This document shows, piece after piece, positions 30,896-40,500 of a stretch of 64,000 nucleotides of DNA. The translations under genes were made by a program, and so were the position numbers. Positions within the stretch are counted from its first letter, which is position 1, and the number at the start of each line of letters is the position of its first letter. The stretch comes from Flavobacterium sp. RSP15 (lineage in GTDB: Bacteria > Bacteroidota > Bacteroidia > Flavobacteriales > Flavobacteriaceae). The notes below the pieces were generated by a model. That model was given only the letters and a program-made list of their open reading frames with translations. It did no database searches and had not been told where the DNA came from. The DNA lies in assembly GCF_003968755.1 (NCBI RefSeq), contig NZ_RYDL01000004.1, positions 62,001 through 126,000 of the forward strand, given 5' to 3'.

Positions 30896-32191
30896 ATGAA
30901 AAAATTTATTATATTATCAGCTCTTATGAGCTTGTTTCTAACCTCTTGCGATGAAGAATTTTTAGATCCAACGCGCGCTTCAGAAGTAGATGTGTTTTCT
31001 TCCCGCGATGGTTTAGTTGGCGTTGCCAATGGGCTACAATCACGATTTAGTGTTGGGCGCCAGAGTCCGTTTGGGTATGCTATCATAACTGCAAATGGAT
31101 TTACGACAAATGAGCTTGGTGCTCCACAAGGCGGAAATGCAGATGAAGTTGCATTATTTGCTGGTTCTGGAGAGGTTTTACCAGTTAACGGAGTGGTAAG
31201 CACTATCTGGGCGCAAAGCTTAATTCTGAACTCGGAAGCTCAAAAAGTGATCAATAATATTGATCGCATTAGCTTACCAGTTGAAAAAGCCAGCATACTA
31301 GTACATGCGTCAATTTTCAAAGCTTTAGCATTGGGAAATTTAATTCAGTTTTTTGAAAGAGTGCCAATCTCAACTGAAAAAAATGCCGTTTTTAACTCAC
31401 GTGCCGAAGTACTTGCAGTAGTAATTAAAACCCTGGAAGATACCAAGACTTTGTTGCCTAGTGCAACTGGTTTTTCTGGTTTAGTGGGTAATTTAAATTA
31501 TACCAACACGGTTAATGCTCTTTTGGCTAGGTTTTATCTGATGTCCGGAAGCCCAAGCGATTTAGATAAAGCATTTGAACATGCGACATTAGTTAATTTA
31601 TCTATTCGTTCTAGCTTTCCTTTCGATGCTGTAAATCAAAATTCAATTGCAGCAACTGCATTTTTAGTTGCGAATAATTATCAGCCAATAGGACGTACTT
31701 TAGGTTTACCCGCAGCATTACAACCAGCCACAGCTGATGGGCGTATTAATTTTTACATCAATCCAATTTCTACATCTTCAGCAGTTAAAGGAGCTGGATT
31801 TTGGAGTAGTGTAGGTTCTTCAGTCCCTGTTTATTTGCCAGGTGAAATGATTTTGATCAGAGCAGAAGTATTGGCACGAAAAAATCAGTTGCCGCAAGCT
31901 ATTATAGAAATTAATCGAATATTACAAAAAACGGTAGCATCTGATGCGTGGGGTGTTGGCGCAAATTTGCCGGCCTATTCCGGAGCAGCTGACCAAGCAA
32001 GTGTGCTAACAGAAATATATAGAAACCGTTGTATTGAGTTGTTTATGTCTGGTTTGAAACTTGAAGATACACGTCGATTTAATCGCCCAGCTAGTGGAAC
32101 TGTAGGAGCAGAAAGAAACCGTAATTGGTATCCTTATCCAGATTCAGAAAGATTTAACAATACAAATACTCCTGCTGATTCAGCTAATTAA
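30896..32191 (+). CDS. SusD/RagB-family substrate-binding lipoprotein
   Basis: The 431-residue lipoprotein (signal ending SLFLTSCDEEFLDP, lipobox Cys at about residue 18) has the RagB/SusD alpha-helical fold pattern. The late block ILIRAEVLARKNQLPQAIIEINR and IYRNRCIELFMSG are TPR-type helices of the C-terminal region. It is on the short side for SusD (often 480-600), so the glycan-contact loops may be reduced, as suits a small ligand. It starts 11 bases after susC, and an intrinsic terminator follows. Confidence 0.9.
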   Translation: MKKFIILSALMSLFLTSCDEEFLDPTRASEVDVFSSRDGLVGVANGLQSRFSVGRQSPFGYAIITANGFTTNELGAPQGGNADEVALFAGSGEVLPVNGVVSTIWAQSLILNSEAQKVINNIDRISLPVEKASILVHASIFKALALGNLIQFFERVPISTEKNAVFNSRAEVLAVVIKTLEDTKTLLPSATGFSGLVGNLNYTNTVNALLARFYLMSGSPSDLDKAFEHATLVNLSIRSSFPFDAVNQNSIAATAFLVANNYQPIGRTLGLPAALQPATADGRINFYINPISTSSAVKGAGFWSSVGSSVPVYLPGEMILIRAEVLARKNQLPQAIIEINRILQKTVASDAWGVGANLPAYSGAADQASVLTEIYRNRCIELFMSGLKLEDTRRFNRPASGTVGAERNRNWYPYPDSERFNNTNTPADSAN

Positions 32192-32205
32192 AACTAAAAC
32201 AGAAT

Positions 32206-32243
32206 CGAGGCGATTAATCTGTTTTTATGTCGCCTCGTTTTTT
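32206..32243 (+). terminator. Terminator or attenuator between susD and murQ
   Basis: The 8-bp stem cgaggcga (32206-32213) pairs with tcgcctcg (32230-32237) and is followed by six T. It lies 15 bases after the susD stop but within the utilisation locus, so it probably lowers read-through into murQ. Confidence 0.82.
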
Positions 32244-32293
32244 CAAACTAGTAAAATCCACTTTTATAGTTCTATTGTTATATACAAAAGGTT

Positions 32294-32306
32294 TGCAATG
32301 ACTGCA
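32294..32306. promoter_or_regulatory. Weak operator-like TGCA-N5-TGCA before murQ
   Basis: The sequence tgcaatgactgca shares only the outer TGCA halves with the operators near 26.8 and 27.7 kb. It lies 60 bases before the murQ ATG, after the susD terminator, where a separate murQ promoter would be expected. Confidence 0.25.
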
Positions 32307-32365
32307 TAAAAATAGTTTATGGGTTTCTTTGCGCACTTTTTTATCCAAATTAATTTACACAAAAA

Positions 32366-33193
32366 ATGAAAAAGAATAATACTGATACAGAACAAGAATC
32401 CCTTTATTCAAATTTAGACAAAATGAGTACTCAGGAACTACTTCTAAATATCAATATTGAAGATATGAAAGTAGCTGCTATAATTGAAAAACAAATTCCA
32501 AATATTGAAAAACTGGTAGACAGTATCGTATCTAAAATGAAACTGGGAGGCCGTTTATTTTATATTGGAGCCGGCACTTCTGGGAGAATTGGAATTCTTG
32601 ATGCTTCAGAATGTCCCCCTACTTTTGGAGTTCCCGATAATTGGATTATTGGTATCATAGCCGGAGGTGATTCCGCCATTAGGAAAGCCGTAGAAAATGC
32701 TGAAGATGATGTTCATCAAGCTTGGAGAGATTTATCGGCATATGCCATTTCAGGTTTAGATGTAGTTATAGGAATTGCTGCTTCAGGAAATACACCCTAT
32801 GTCATCGGTGGTTTAAACAAAGCCCGTGAAAATAATATTATCACCGGAAGCATTTCTTGCAATAGTGAAAGTCTGATTTCAAAAGAAGCTGATTATCCTA
32901 TTGAATTAATTGTAGGACCAGAATTCCTCACTGGAAGTACAAGGATGAAAGCAGGTACCTCGCAAAAATTAGTGCTAAACATGATCTCTACCTCAGTTAT
33001 GATTAAACTAGGACGAATTTATGGGAATAAAATGATCGATATGCAATTATCCAATAATAAATTGGTACAAAGAGGTATAGAAATGATTGTTGAAGAACTC
33101 CAAATAGATGAAAAATCAGCTTCTAAATTGTTAGAAAAACATAAAAGCGTAAGAGCAGTATTACTCAATCAAAATATAAATCTTGATATTTAA
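32366..33193 (+). CDS. murQ: N-acetylmuramic acid 6-phosphate etherase
   Basis: The 275-residue SIS-domain enzyme cleaves the D-lactyl ether of MurNAc-6-P to give GlcNAc-6-P and lactate. The signature YIGAGTSGRIGILDASECPPTFG region (phosphosugar loop and catalytic Glu) and GSTRMKAGTSQK are intact. It is slightly shorter than E. coli MurQ (298), with a reduced C-terminal helical part. It is the first gene after the susD terminator, followed 41 bases later by a symporter and then by anmK, which makes its substrate. Confidence 0.95.
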   Translation: MKKNNTDTEQESLYSNLDKMSTQELLLNINIEDMKVAAIIEKQIPNIEKLVDSIVSKMKLGGRLFYIGAGTSGRIGILDASECPPTFGVPDNWIIGIIAGGDSAIRKAVENAEDDVHQAWRDLSAYAISGLDVVIGIAASGNTPYVIGGLNKARENNIITGSISCNSESLISKEADYPIELIVGPEFLTGSTRMKAGTSQKLVLNMISTSVMIKLGRIYGNKMIDMQLSNNKLVQRGIEMIVEELQIDEKSASKLLEKHKSVRAVLLNQNINLDI

Positions 33194-33234
33194 CGCTCCG
33201 TTATTCAAAAATACAAACTCCTAAAGATTATAAA

Positions 33235-34743
33235 ATGACACCAAATGCAATCCTGATCCTTATAATTGTTTATTTTGGTATATTGTTCTATATATCACAT
33301 AGAGTCAGCAAGAAAGATGATAGTAATGAAGCATTTTTCAAAGCTAATAAAAATTCAAAATGGTATCTAGTAGCTTTTGGGATGGTAGGTACTGCTCTAT
33401 CAGGAGTCACATTTATTTCAGTTCCAGGAGAAGTTGGTGCTCCAAGTGGAGAACAATTTAAATACTTTCAATTTATACTGGGGAATGCTATAGGATTTAT
33501 TATTATTACTAAACTGCTATTACCCATATATTATAGGATGAATTTAACATCTATATATGGCTATATAGAAAAGAGAATGGGTTTCTATAGCTACAAGACT
33601 GCAGCTACTATTTTTTTAGTTAGTAGAACTATTAGCTCCGCATTTAGACTTTATCTAGTAGTTATAGTACTGCAGCGTTATGTTTTCGATTTCTATAAAA
33701 TCCCTTTCTTCTTGACAGTACTAATATCATTGCTTTTAATATTTTCTTACACCTACAGAGGTGGTCTTAAAACAATAATAATTACTGATACTTTACAAAC
33801 TTTTTTCCTGGTAACGTCTGTTATTCTGACTATTTATTTCATTTGCGACAGTCTCGATTTAAATGCGATTGGTGCATTCAATGAGGTAAAAAACAGTAAC
33901 TACTCGAAAGTGTTTTTCTTTGACGATTTTATGACTAGTAAATTTCACTTTGTGAAACAAATTATAGGAGGCATGTTTGTTACGATTGCAATGGTTGGTC
34001 TTGACCAAGATTTGATGCAAAAAAATCTAAGTTGTAAAAATATTGGCGAAGCTCAAAAAAACATGTTCACATTTACCGGAATCTTTGTTGTTATCAATAT
34101 TTTCTTTCTTAGTGTTGGTGCACTTCTCTATATTTATGCAAATAAGAATGGAATCACCGCTCCTCTTGATCTTATTACAAATAAACCCAGAACCGATTTG
34201 TTATTTCCTGAAATTGCATTAAATCATCTATCAATAATGCCTGCTATTGTGTTTTTATTAGGGATTATTGCAGCTACTTTCGCAACAACTGATTCAGCAT
34301 TGACAGCACTTACAACCTCCTTTTGTGTAGATTTCCTTAATATGGATAAAACGGAAAATCTTAATAAAAAAAACATGGTGAAAACTAGATATTTTGTACA
34401 CATTAGCTTTTCTGTATTAGTGTTTATTGTAATTCTAATTTTCAACACTATTAATGACAGTTCTGTGGTCGGAATGATATTCAAGGTTGCTTCCTATACT
34501 TATGGGCCTTTGTTGGGGTTATATTCTTTTGGTATATTTAAAAAATCAAAAAAAGTAAATGACAAACTAGTCCCTATAATCTGTCTATTATCACCAGCAC
34601 TAACTTATTTTATTAGCGAAAATTCTAAAAAACTCCTGTTTGGGTACGTATTTGATAATGAGTTAATCATACTAAATGGACTACTTACGTTTATAGGACT
34701 ATACCTAGTAAGTAAAACTTCTAATGAAGAATTACATTTTTAA
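33235..34743 (+). CDS. Sodium:solute symporter family transporter
   Basis: The 502-residue inner-membrane protein has about 13 hydrophobic helices and SSS-family features (GTALSGVTFISVPGE in helix 2, GLDQDLMQKNL in the middle, ATTDSALTALTTSF in helix 8). Placed between murQ and anmK, it is the likely importer for MurNAc, anhydro-MurNAc or GlcNAc. From memory, the murTKQ cluster of Tannerella likewise pairs a MurNAc transporter with MurQ. The substrate is inferred from context. Confidence 0.87.
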   Translation: MTPNAILILIIVYFGILFYISHRVSKKDDSNEAFFKANKNSKWYLVAFGMVGTALSGVTFISVPGEVGAPSGEQFKYFQFILGNAIGFIIITKLLLPIYYRMNLTSIYGYIEKRMGFYSYKTAATIFLVSRTISSAFRLYLVVIVLQRYVFDFYKIPFFLTVLISLLLIFSYTYRGGLKTIIITDTLQTFFLVTSVILTIYFICDSLDLNAIGAFNEVKNSNYSKVFFFDDFMTSKFHFVKQIIGGMFVTIAMVGLDQDLMQKNLSCKNIGEAQKNMFTFTGIFVVINIFFLSVGALLYIYANKNGITAPLDLITNKPRTDLLFPEIALNHLSIMPAIVFLLGIIAATFATTDSALTALTTSFCVDFLNMDKTENLNKKNMVKTRYFVHISFSVLVFIVILIFNTINDSSVVGMIFKVASYTYGPLLGLYSFGIFKKSKKVNDKLVPIICLLSPALTYFISENSKKLLFGYVFDNELIILNGLLTFIGLYLVSKTSNEELHF

Positions 34744-34793
34744 AATCATCTGCAAAAAGAAAATAGTCCTTTAAAATTTAATTATTTGTGAAT

Positions 34794-36002
34794 ATGAATG
34801 TAAATATAGAATTACTTTATAAAATCGCTCAAAAACCTGCTCGCAGGATAATCGGACTAATGTCAGGTACATCCTTGGACGGCCTAGACGTAGCTTTATG
34901 CGAAATTTTAGATTCAGGCCAAAACACACAAGTCAAACTAGTAGAGTTTGATACCGTTGAGTATACACAAGAAATAAAAACAGAAATTCTAAAAGTTTTT
35001 GCAAAACAAAATATTGATTTCCACAGTCTGGTTTTATTAAACGAATGGATAGGTATCTTGCATGCCAACATGGTATTAAAATGCTTGGAAAAATGGAAAA
35101 TTAAAAGTAATGAAGTTGATCTAATTGCTTCGCATGGACAAACAGTATTACACCTACCAAAAATTTTACATCAACAAGAAAAATTTCCAAACGCTACTTT
35201 ACAAATTGGTGATGGAGATCACATTGCTATAAAAACAGGGATTATAACGCTTTCTGATTTCAGACAAAAACACCTTGCCGCCGGTGGCGAAGGTGCCCCT
35301 TTAGCAGTTTACGGTGATTATTTAATTTTTGGTAAAAAAGGAGAAAATCGTATAATGCTCAACATCGGAGGTATCGCAAATTTTACCTATTTACCAATGG
35401 ATCTAAATCCGGAAGAAGTTTTTGTAACTGACACAGGAACCGGCAACACTTTAATTGATGCCTTTACCAGATTCTATTTTCCAGATAAAGCCTACGACAA
35501 AGATGCTAAAATTGCTTTGCAAGGTATTGTGAATTCCTCACTTTTACAGATTCTTAAATCCAATCCATTCTTCGAAAAACCGTTTCCAAAAACTACAGGG
35601 CCAGAACTTTTCAGCATAGAATATGTTATAAAAGCACAGAAAGAATCCAATACTGAAAACATTTCAATTCCAGATTTATTAGCAACATTAACACGATTCA
35701 GTGCAGAAACAATAGCCGAATCAATTCATTACGCTATAAAAAACACAAAATATAATACAGACAGTTTTACAATTTACATGTCTGGAGGAGGAACACACAA
35801 TCCTTTATTAGTGTCTTGGTTAAAAGAATTACTAGCCTGTAAATTTTTAAAAACAGACATCTTAGGTATTCCAGGTGATGCAAAAGAGGCAATATTGTTT
35901 GCTGTTTTAGCAAATGAAACAGTTTCGGGAGGAAACTCTAATTTTGGATCACGTGAAGGTATTCCTGCGGTTTCGATGGGAAAAATTTCCTTTCCTACTT
36001 AA
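34794..36002 (+). CDS. anmK: Anhydro-N-acetylmuramic acid kinase
   Basis: The ATG at 34794 is preferred to the GTG two codons upstream, giving 402 residues. AnmK phosphorylates and opens 1,6-anhydro-MurNAc to MurNAc-6-P. The ASKHA start LMSGTSLDGLDVALCE, the DFRQKHLAAGGEGAPL active-site block and MLNIGGIANFTY are all intact. It sits two genes after murQ, which uses its product, and is followed by an acetyltransferase-like gene 51 bases later, so the locus covers recycled or lytic-transglycosylase-type peptidoglycan fragments. Confidence 0.95.
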   Translation: MNVNIELLYKIAQKPARRIIGLMSGTSLDGLDVALCEILDSGQNTQVKLVEFDTVEYTQEIKTEILKVFAKQNIDFHSLVLLNEWIGILHANMVLKCLEKWKIKSNEVDLIASHGQTVLHLPKILHQQEKFPNATLQIGDGDHIAIKTGIITLSDFRQKHLAAGGEGAPLAVYGDYLIFGKKGENRIMLNIGGIANFTYLPMDLNPEEVFVTDTGTGNTLIDAFTRFYFPDKAYDKDAKIALQGIVNSSLLQILKSNPFFEKPFPKTTGPELFSIEYVIKAQKESNTENISIPDLLATLTRFSAETIAESIHYAIKNTKYNTDSFTIYMSGGGTHNPLLVSWLKELLACKFLKTDILGIPGDAKEAILFAVLANETVSGGNSNFGSREGIPAVSMGKISFPT

Positions 36003-36053
36003 AAATAAGAACCTGATAAAAAATCACTTCTCCTTTTTGAAAAAAATAAAAAA

Positions 36054-37346
36054 ATGACAAAAGAACGTATAATTTCACTGGATATATTGCGAGGATTTAC
36101 CATTATGATGATGGTTTTGGTAAATAACCCTGGTAATTGGGGAAATATTTTTGCTCCTCTGGAACATGCCAACTGGCATGGTTGCGCTCCAACTGATTTA
36201 GTTTTCCCTTTCTTTATTTTCATTTTAGGAGCAGCAATTCCACTTGCGATTCTGTCCAAAGTGTTGAATCAACAAAGCTTTTTAAAAATACTAACACGAT
36301 CCTTGCGAATTATTTCACTTGGCCTTTTTTTAGGATTTTATAGTAAAATAGAAATACTTGATTTAGATGGCTATCCCCTGCTAATCTCAAAATTGATTAT
36401 TACGGGAATTATAGCCTATGTATTGCTTGGAAATTTCAAACCAAAAATGAAATTATCCTTAGTTTTGACCTTATTTTTTATTTTTATTTTTCTTGCTTTT
36501 AGTGGTATAACCGCGTATAGCGATGTCCGTTTGCCTGGAGTTTTACAACGAATTGGTATCGTCTATTTCTTTACTTCACTGGTTTATCTAAAAACGGAAA
36601 TCAAAGGGCAAATAATTATTGCTCTACTGTTATTAATCGGATATTGGGCCAGCATGACATTAATACCCGTACCTAATTTTGGACCTGCAAATTTAAATAA
36701 AGGCACAAATTTAGCGGCTTGGATAGACAATTTATTGTTAAAACATCATCTGTGGTCGTTCTCTAAAACCTGGGACCCAGAAGGTATTCTTAGTACAATT
36801 CCTGCTATTGCAAACGGCATTATAGGTTTGTTAGTCGGACAGCTATTAAATAGCAGTTTGACTAAAAAAGAGAAAGCCATAAAAATGCTTGGTTCAGGCC
36901 TAGCTTTGGTTAGTGTAGCTTTAATTTGGAATGAATTTTTTCCGTTAAATAAATCATTGTGGACAAGTTCTTTTGTGCTTTATACAGCTGGTTTTGCTAC
37001 ATTGTTTTTAGCTATTCTTTATTATATAATCGATATCAAAGGCTACAAAAACTGGACAACACCTGTATTAGTTTGGGGTGTAAACCCAATGATTGTTTTC
37101 TTTCTTTCGGGACTATTGCCTCGGGTCTTATCGTCTATAAAAGTTCCTAATCCAGAGTATGCTATTAGAAATCTAAACGAAATTCCGAAACAAATAGGAT
37201 TACAAGACTACTTAAATAGGTTTTGTATTCTGCCTTATTTTGATGAGCCAAAACTTGCTTCTTTAATATGGGCTTTACTTAATATCCTTTTTTGGTCTGT
37301 TGTTTTATGGTTTTTTTATAAAAAGAAACTTTTTTTTAAAGTGTAA
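36054..37346 (+). CDS. DUF5009/HGSNAT-like membrane acyltransferase
   Basis: The 430-residue protein has about 11 hydrophobic helices and the N-terminal block ISLDILRGFTIMMMV plus NWHGCAPTDLVFPFF typical of the DUF5009 family. That family is related to heparan-alpha-glucosaminide N-acetyltransferase (and NagX), which acetylates amino-sugar ends across a membrane. Here it may re-acetylate glucosamine residues of de-N-acetylated peptidoglycan so that NagZ and MurQ can work. That role is inferred from neighbours. It is in the murQ-anmK gene run. Confidence 0.8.
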   Translation: MTKERIISLDILRGFTIMMMVLVNNPGNWGNIFAPLEHANWHGCAPTDLVFPFFIFILGAAIPLAILSKVLNQQSFLKILTRSLRIISLGLFLGFYSKIEILDLDGYPLLISKLIITGIIAYVLLGNFKPKMKLSLVLTLFFIFIFLAFSGITAYSDVRLPGVLQRIGIVYFFTSLVYLKTEIKGQIIIALLLLIGYWASMTLIPVPNFGPANLNKGTNLAAWIDNLLLKHHLWSFSKTWDPEGILSTIPAIANGIIGLLVGQLLNSSLTKKEKAIKMLGSGLALVSVALIWNEFFPLNKSLWTSSFVLYTAGFATLFLAILYYIIDIKGYKNWTTPVLVWGVNPMIVFFLSGLLPRVLSSIKVPNPEYAIRNLNEIPKQIGLQDYLNRFCILPYFDEPKLASLIWALLNILFWSVVLWFFYKKKLFFKV

Positions 37347-37502
37347 TTTAAAATAATCAAAACAACTTAACGCCACAATATCGTATCTTAAAGATCTGGC
37401 CAAGAAATTAGATCAAAAAATAAAGTCAAATTTTATCTCAGATTTATAGAATAAATTTCACTAAAAAAACTACTTTTGATTCACCCTAAAATTAGATTTA
37501 TC

Positions 37503-39032
37503 ATGAACAAATTCAAGCTCTTATTAGTAGTAATCCCTCTTTTTTTACTTTCTTTTTGGAATGGTACTGCACAAACATCCGCTACAAATCCCAAAAATGA
37601 ATTTAGAGCCGTTTGGATTGCTACAGTGGTGAATATTGACTGGCCAAAAATGAGTACTGATAATGTTGCCAAACAAAAAGCAGATTATATTGAGATTTTA
37701 GAGGCTTATAAAAAATTAAATTATAATGCAGTCATTGTTCAGATTCGAAGTGTTGGTGATGCTTTTTATCCAACCCAATTAGCACCTTGGTCCCGATTTT
37801 TGACCGGTAAAGAAGGACAGGCACCAAAACCTTATTTTGACACCTTAGCGTGGATGATTGCTGAAACGCATGCCAGAGGTTTTGAATTTCATGCTTGGAT
37901 GAATCCATACCGTGCCACAATGGATTACAATACTGCACTTTTAAGTCCACAACACGATTTTTTTAAATATCCCGAATGGATGATAAAATATGGTGGTAAA
38001 TACTATTACAATCCTGCTTTGCCCGAAGTTCAAAATCATTTGACAGCTGTCGTGGAAGAAGTCGTTACAAATTATGACATTGATGCTATTCATTTTGATG
38101 ATTATTTTTATCCGTATAAAATAAAAGGAGAATTATTTGACGACACTGATTCTTTCAAAAAATATGGAGATGGATTGGATTTAGCGGATTGGAGACGTAA
38201 AAATGTGAATGATTTTGTAAAAAGTGTTTCAATATCGATCAAAAACATCAAACCGTGGGTACAATTTGGTATTAGCCCGTTTGGCGTCTGGAGAAATAAA
38301 TCAGTGGATCCAAGAGGTTCAGAAACGGAATCAGGGCAAACTAATTACGATGATTTATTTGCTGATCCGTTAGCGTGGATGGAAAACAAGTGGATTGATT
38401 ACCTTGTTCCGCAGCTATACTGGAGTATGGATCACCCTAAAGCTTCCTATTCGAAATTGTTGCGTTGGTGGTCTGAAAATTCAACAAATACGGCAATCTA
38501 TATTGGTAACGGATCATACAAAATCAATACCGACTCTGACAAAAGATGGAATAATCCATACGAAATCCCCAACCAAATAGACATTACCAGATCATATAAA
38601 AATATTCAGGGTAATGCTTTTTTTAGTGCCAAATCATTTTTAAACAAAAATCAAAGTGTGACTCGATTACTGGAAAACAACCAATACAAATATCCCGCAC
38701 TTCCTCACGTTGTTCCAAATTTTGTCAAAAAAGTAATCGCTGTTCCAAGGGCAAACGCACTGGTTAAAAATTCGATTTCTTCTAGTTTTTATGTTCCTTA
38801 TCCTGAAAACAGTCAAGTGCGTTATGTGATGGTTTATGGATCTACATCTGAAACACAAATTGATGTGAATGATCCGAGCCAAATCATCAACAAAATTGCT
38901 TTCAATGAGAAAAACCCAGTTGAAATAGTAATTCCTACTTATAAATTAGATAAAAATAATTCCTGCGCCATTACATTCATCGATTTTTATGGCAATGAAA
39001 GTGAAGCTGCTTTTGTCAATTTTACACTATAA
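37503..39032 (+). CDS. GHL10 (DUF187/DigH-like) exported glycoside hydrolase
   Basis: The start is ATG 37503 (509 residues), with a signal peptide (MNKFKLLLVVIPLFLLSFWNGTAQ). It has the GHL10 fold: opening FRAVWIATVVNIDWP, FHAWMNPYRA, then IDAIHFDDYFYPY, which carries likely catalytic acidic residues, and QLYWSMDHP. The C-terminal 90 residues look like a fibronectin-type domain. GHL10 is not GH10 xylanase: the E. coli member DigH (YddW) hydrolyses stem-peptide-free peptidoglycan glycan strands. With MurQ, AnmK and NagZ around it, peptidoglycan is the likely substrate. Confidence 0.87.
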   Translation: MNKFKLLLVVIPLFLLSFWNGTAQTSATNPKNEFRAVWIATVVNIDWPKMSTDNVAKQKADYIEILEAYKKLNYNAVIVQIRSVGDAFYPTQLAPWSRFLTGKEGQAPKPYFDTLAWMIAETHARGFEFHAWMNPYRATMDYNTALLSPQHDFFKYPEWMIKYGGKYYYNPALPEVQNHLTAVVEEVVTNYDIDAIHFDDYFYPYKIKGELFDDTDSFKKYGDGLDLADWRRKNVNDFVKSVSISIKNIKPWVQFGISPFGVWRNKSVDPRGSETESGQTNYDDLFADPLAWMENKWIDYLVPQLYWSMDHPKASYSKLLRWWSENSTNTAIYIGNGSYKINTDSDKRWNNPYEIPNQIDITRSYKNIQGNAFFSAKSFLNKNQSVTRLLENNQYKYPALPHVVPNFVKKVIAVPRANALVKNSISSSFYVPYPENSQVRYVMVYGSTSETQIDVNDPSQIINKIAFNEKNPVEIVIPTYKLDKNNSCAITFIDFYGNESEAAFVNFTL

Positions 39033-39058
39033 TTTTAATTGAATACAATTTGCCTTAA

Positions 39059-40333
39059 ATGAAAACAGACAATAGACCCTGGTATTGGATTCCCGTTTTA
39101 AACTTTGCTTCAGGCTTGCCGTATGCTATTATTATTTCGGTTTCGGTAATAATGTATAAAAACCTAGGAATCAACAATGAGGATATTGGTATATATACCA
39201 GTTTACTATATTTACCATGGGTAATCAAACCGCTGTGGAGCCCTTTTATTGACCTCTATTCGACTAAAAGAAAATGGTTTTTGAGCATGCAATTACTGAT
39301 TGCAGTTGCATTTTTGATTGTGGGTTTGACCATTCCTATGAATAATTTTTTCATGCTAAGTCTAGCTGTTTTTTGGATGGCGGCATTTGCATCAGCCTCT
39401 AATGATGTGGCCAGTGATGGCTTTTACATGTTGGCTTTAGAGAAAGACCAACAATCCTTTTTCCTTGGAATCCGGAGTACATTTTACAGACTTTCTATGC
39501 TTACCGGAAACGGATTAATTGTAGTTATTGCTGGTTATCTGGAACAGGAATATGGAGACAAACAAAAAGCATGGTCCTACACCATGGTAATTGTAGGATT
39601 AATTATGACGGTAATTACCATTTACAATTATTTTTCGACTCCAAAAATTGAAACAAAAATTGCAGAGGCAAAAACGGAATCAGTCCCAAATAAAAGCTTC
39701 GGAGTTGTTTTTGCTACTTTTTTTCAAAAGAAACAAATTGGTTTAGTTTTGGCTTTCATTTTATTATTCAGATTAGGAGAATCTCAGTTATTAAAAATGT
39801 TAACTCCTTTTTTAATAGATCCTATAACTGCAGGAGGCATGGGCTTAACCACACAGGATGTTGGCGTTATCTATGGGACTTTTGGCGTGATTTCGCTTAC
39901 TTTGGGCGGCATCTTAGGCGGTATTGCCATTTCCAGAGATGGATTAGGAAAATGGATGTTACCCATGATTTTAGCCATGCACTTACCTATAATAGGATTC
40001 ATACTATTATCCAATTTTCATCCTGGTTCCGTTTTCTATATTTATGCGACGGTGATTGCGGAACAATTTGGTTATGGATTTGGTTTTGCGGCTTTCATGA
40101 TGTACTTGATTTATGTGGCTGATGGCGAATCAAAAACCTCTCACTACTCTATTGCAACCGGATTTATGGCGTTAGGAATGATGCTTCCGGGAATGTTGAG
40201 CGGATTTATTCAAGACTATTTGGGCTATGGAAATTTCTTTATTTGGGTGTTTTTGGCAACCATCCCTGGATTAATTTTATCCCGCTTTTTGATTTTTCCT
40301 GCCGATTTCGGTAAGAAAACAGAACAAGAATAA
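39059..40333 (+). CDS. ampG: AmpG-like MFS muropeptide permease
   Basis: The 424-residue protein has 12 hydrophobic helices and the AmpG-type features FASGLPYAII, LPWVIKPLWSPFIDLYSTKRKW (between helices 2 and 3) and ASNDVASDGFYM. AmpG imports GlcNAc-anhydroMurNAc and its peptides into the cytoplasm. Immediate neighbours (GHL10, NagZ, AnmK) make that role very likely here. It lies 26 bases after the GHL10 gene. Confidence 0.85.
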   Translation: MKTDNRPWYWIPVLNFASGLPYAIIISVSVIMYKNLGINNEDIGIYTSLLYLPWVIKPLWSPFIDLYSTKRKWFLSMQLLIAVAFLIVGLTIPMNNFFMLSLAVFWMAAFASASNDVASDGFYMLALEKDQQSFFLGIRSTFYRLSMLTGNGLIVVIAGYLEQEYGDKQKAWSYTMVIVGLIMTVITIYNYFSTPKIETKIAEAKTESVPNKSFGVVFATFFQKKQIGLVLAFILLFRLGESQLLKMLTPFLIDPITAGGMGLTTQDVGVIYGTFGVISLTLGGILGGIAISRDGLGKWMLPMILAMHLPIIGFILLSNFHPGSVFYIYATVIAEQFGYGFGFAAFMMYLIYVADGESKTSHYSIATGFMALGMMLPGMLSGFIQDYLGYGNFFIWVFLATIPGLILSRFLIFPADFGKKTEQE

Positions 40334-40347
40334 ACAAACTAGCTTTT

Positions 40348-40478
40348 TTTTAAACAAATAAGTCATATAAGTTTATTTAAGAAAGTAAGACTCTCTTAAA
40401 AATAACGGTTTTTTCACAACCCTTTTATATAATTATTTATTCTGTGTAATTTGACTTACGTGACTTATTTGTTTAAAA
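40348..40478. repeat. 18-bp perfect inverted repeat, widely spaced
   Basis: The arms ttttaaacaaataagtca (40348-40365) and its exact complement (40461-40478) flank 95 AT-rich bases between ampG and nagZ. A folded RNA would be a long hairpin, or the arms could be protein-binding sites. The inner part of each arm also occurs in the hairpin at 19480-19524. Confidence 0.7.
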
Positions 40479-40500
40479 TTAACATCATATTCATTTTATA

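Noticed and set aside
37503..39032. GH10 xylanase identity for the GHL10 protein
   Set aside because: The sequence fits GHL10/DUF187, which is distinct from GH10, and the neighbours handle peptidoglycan sugars, not xylan.
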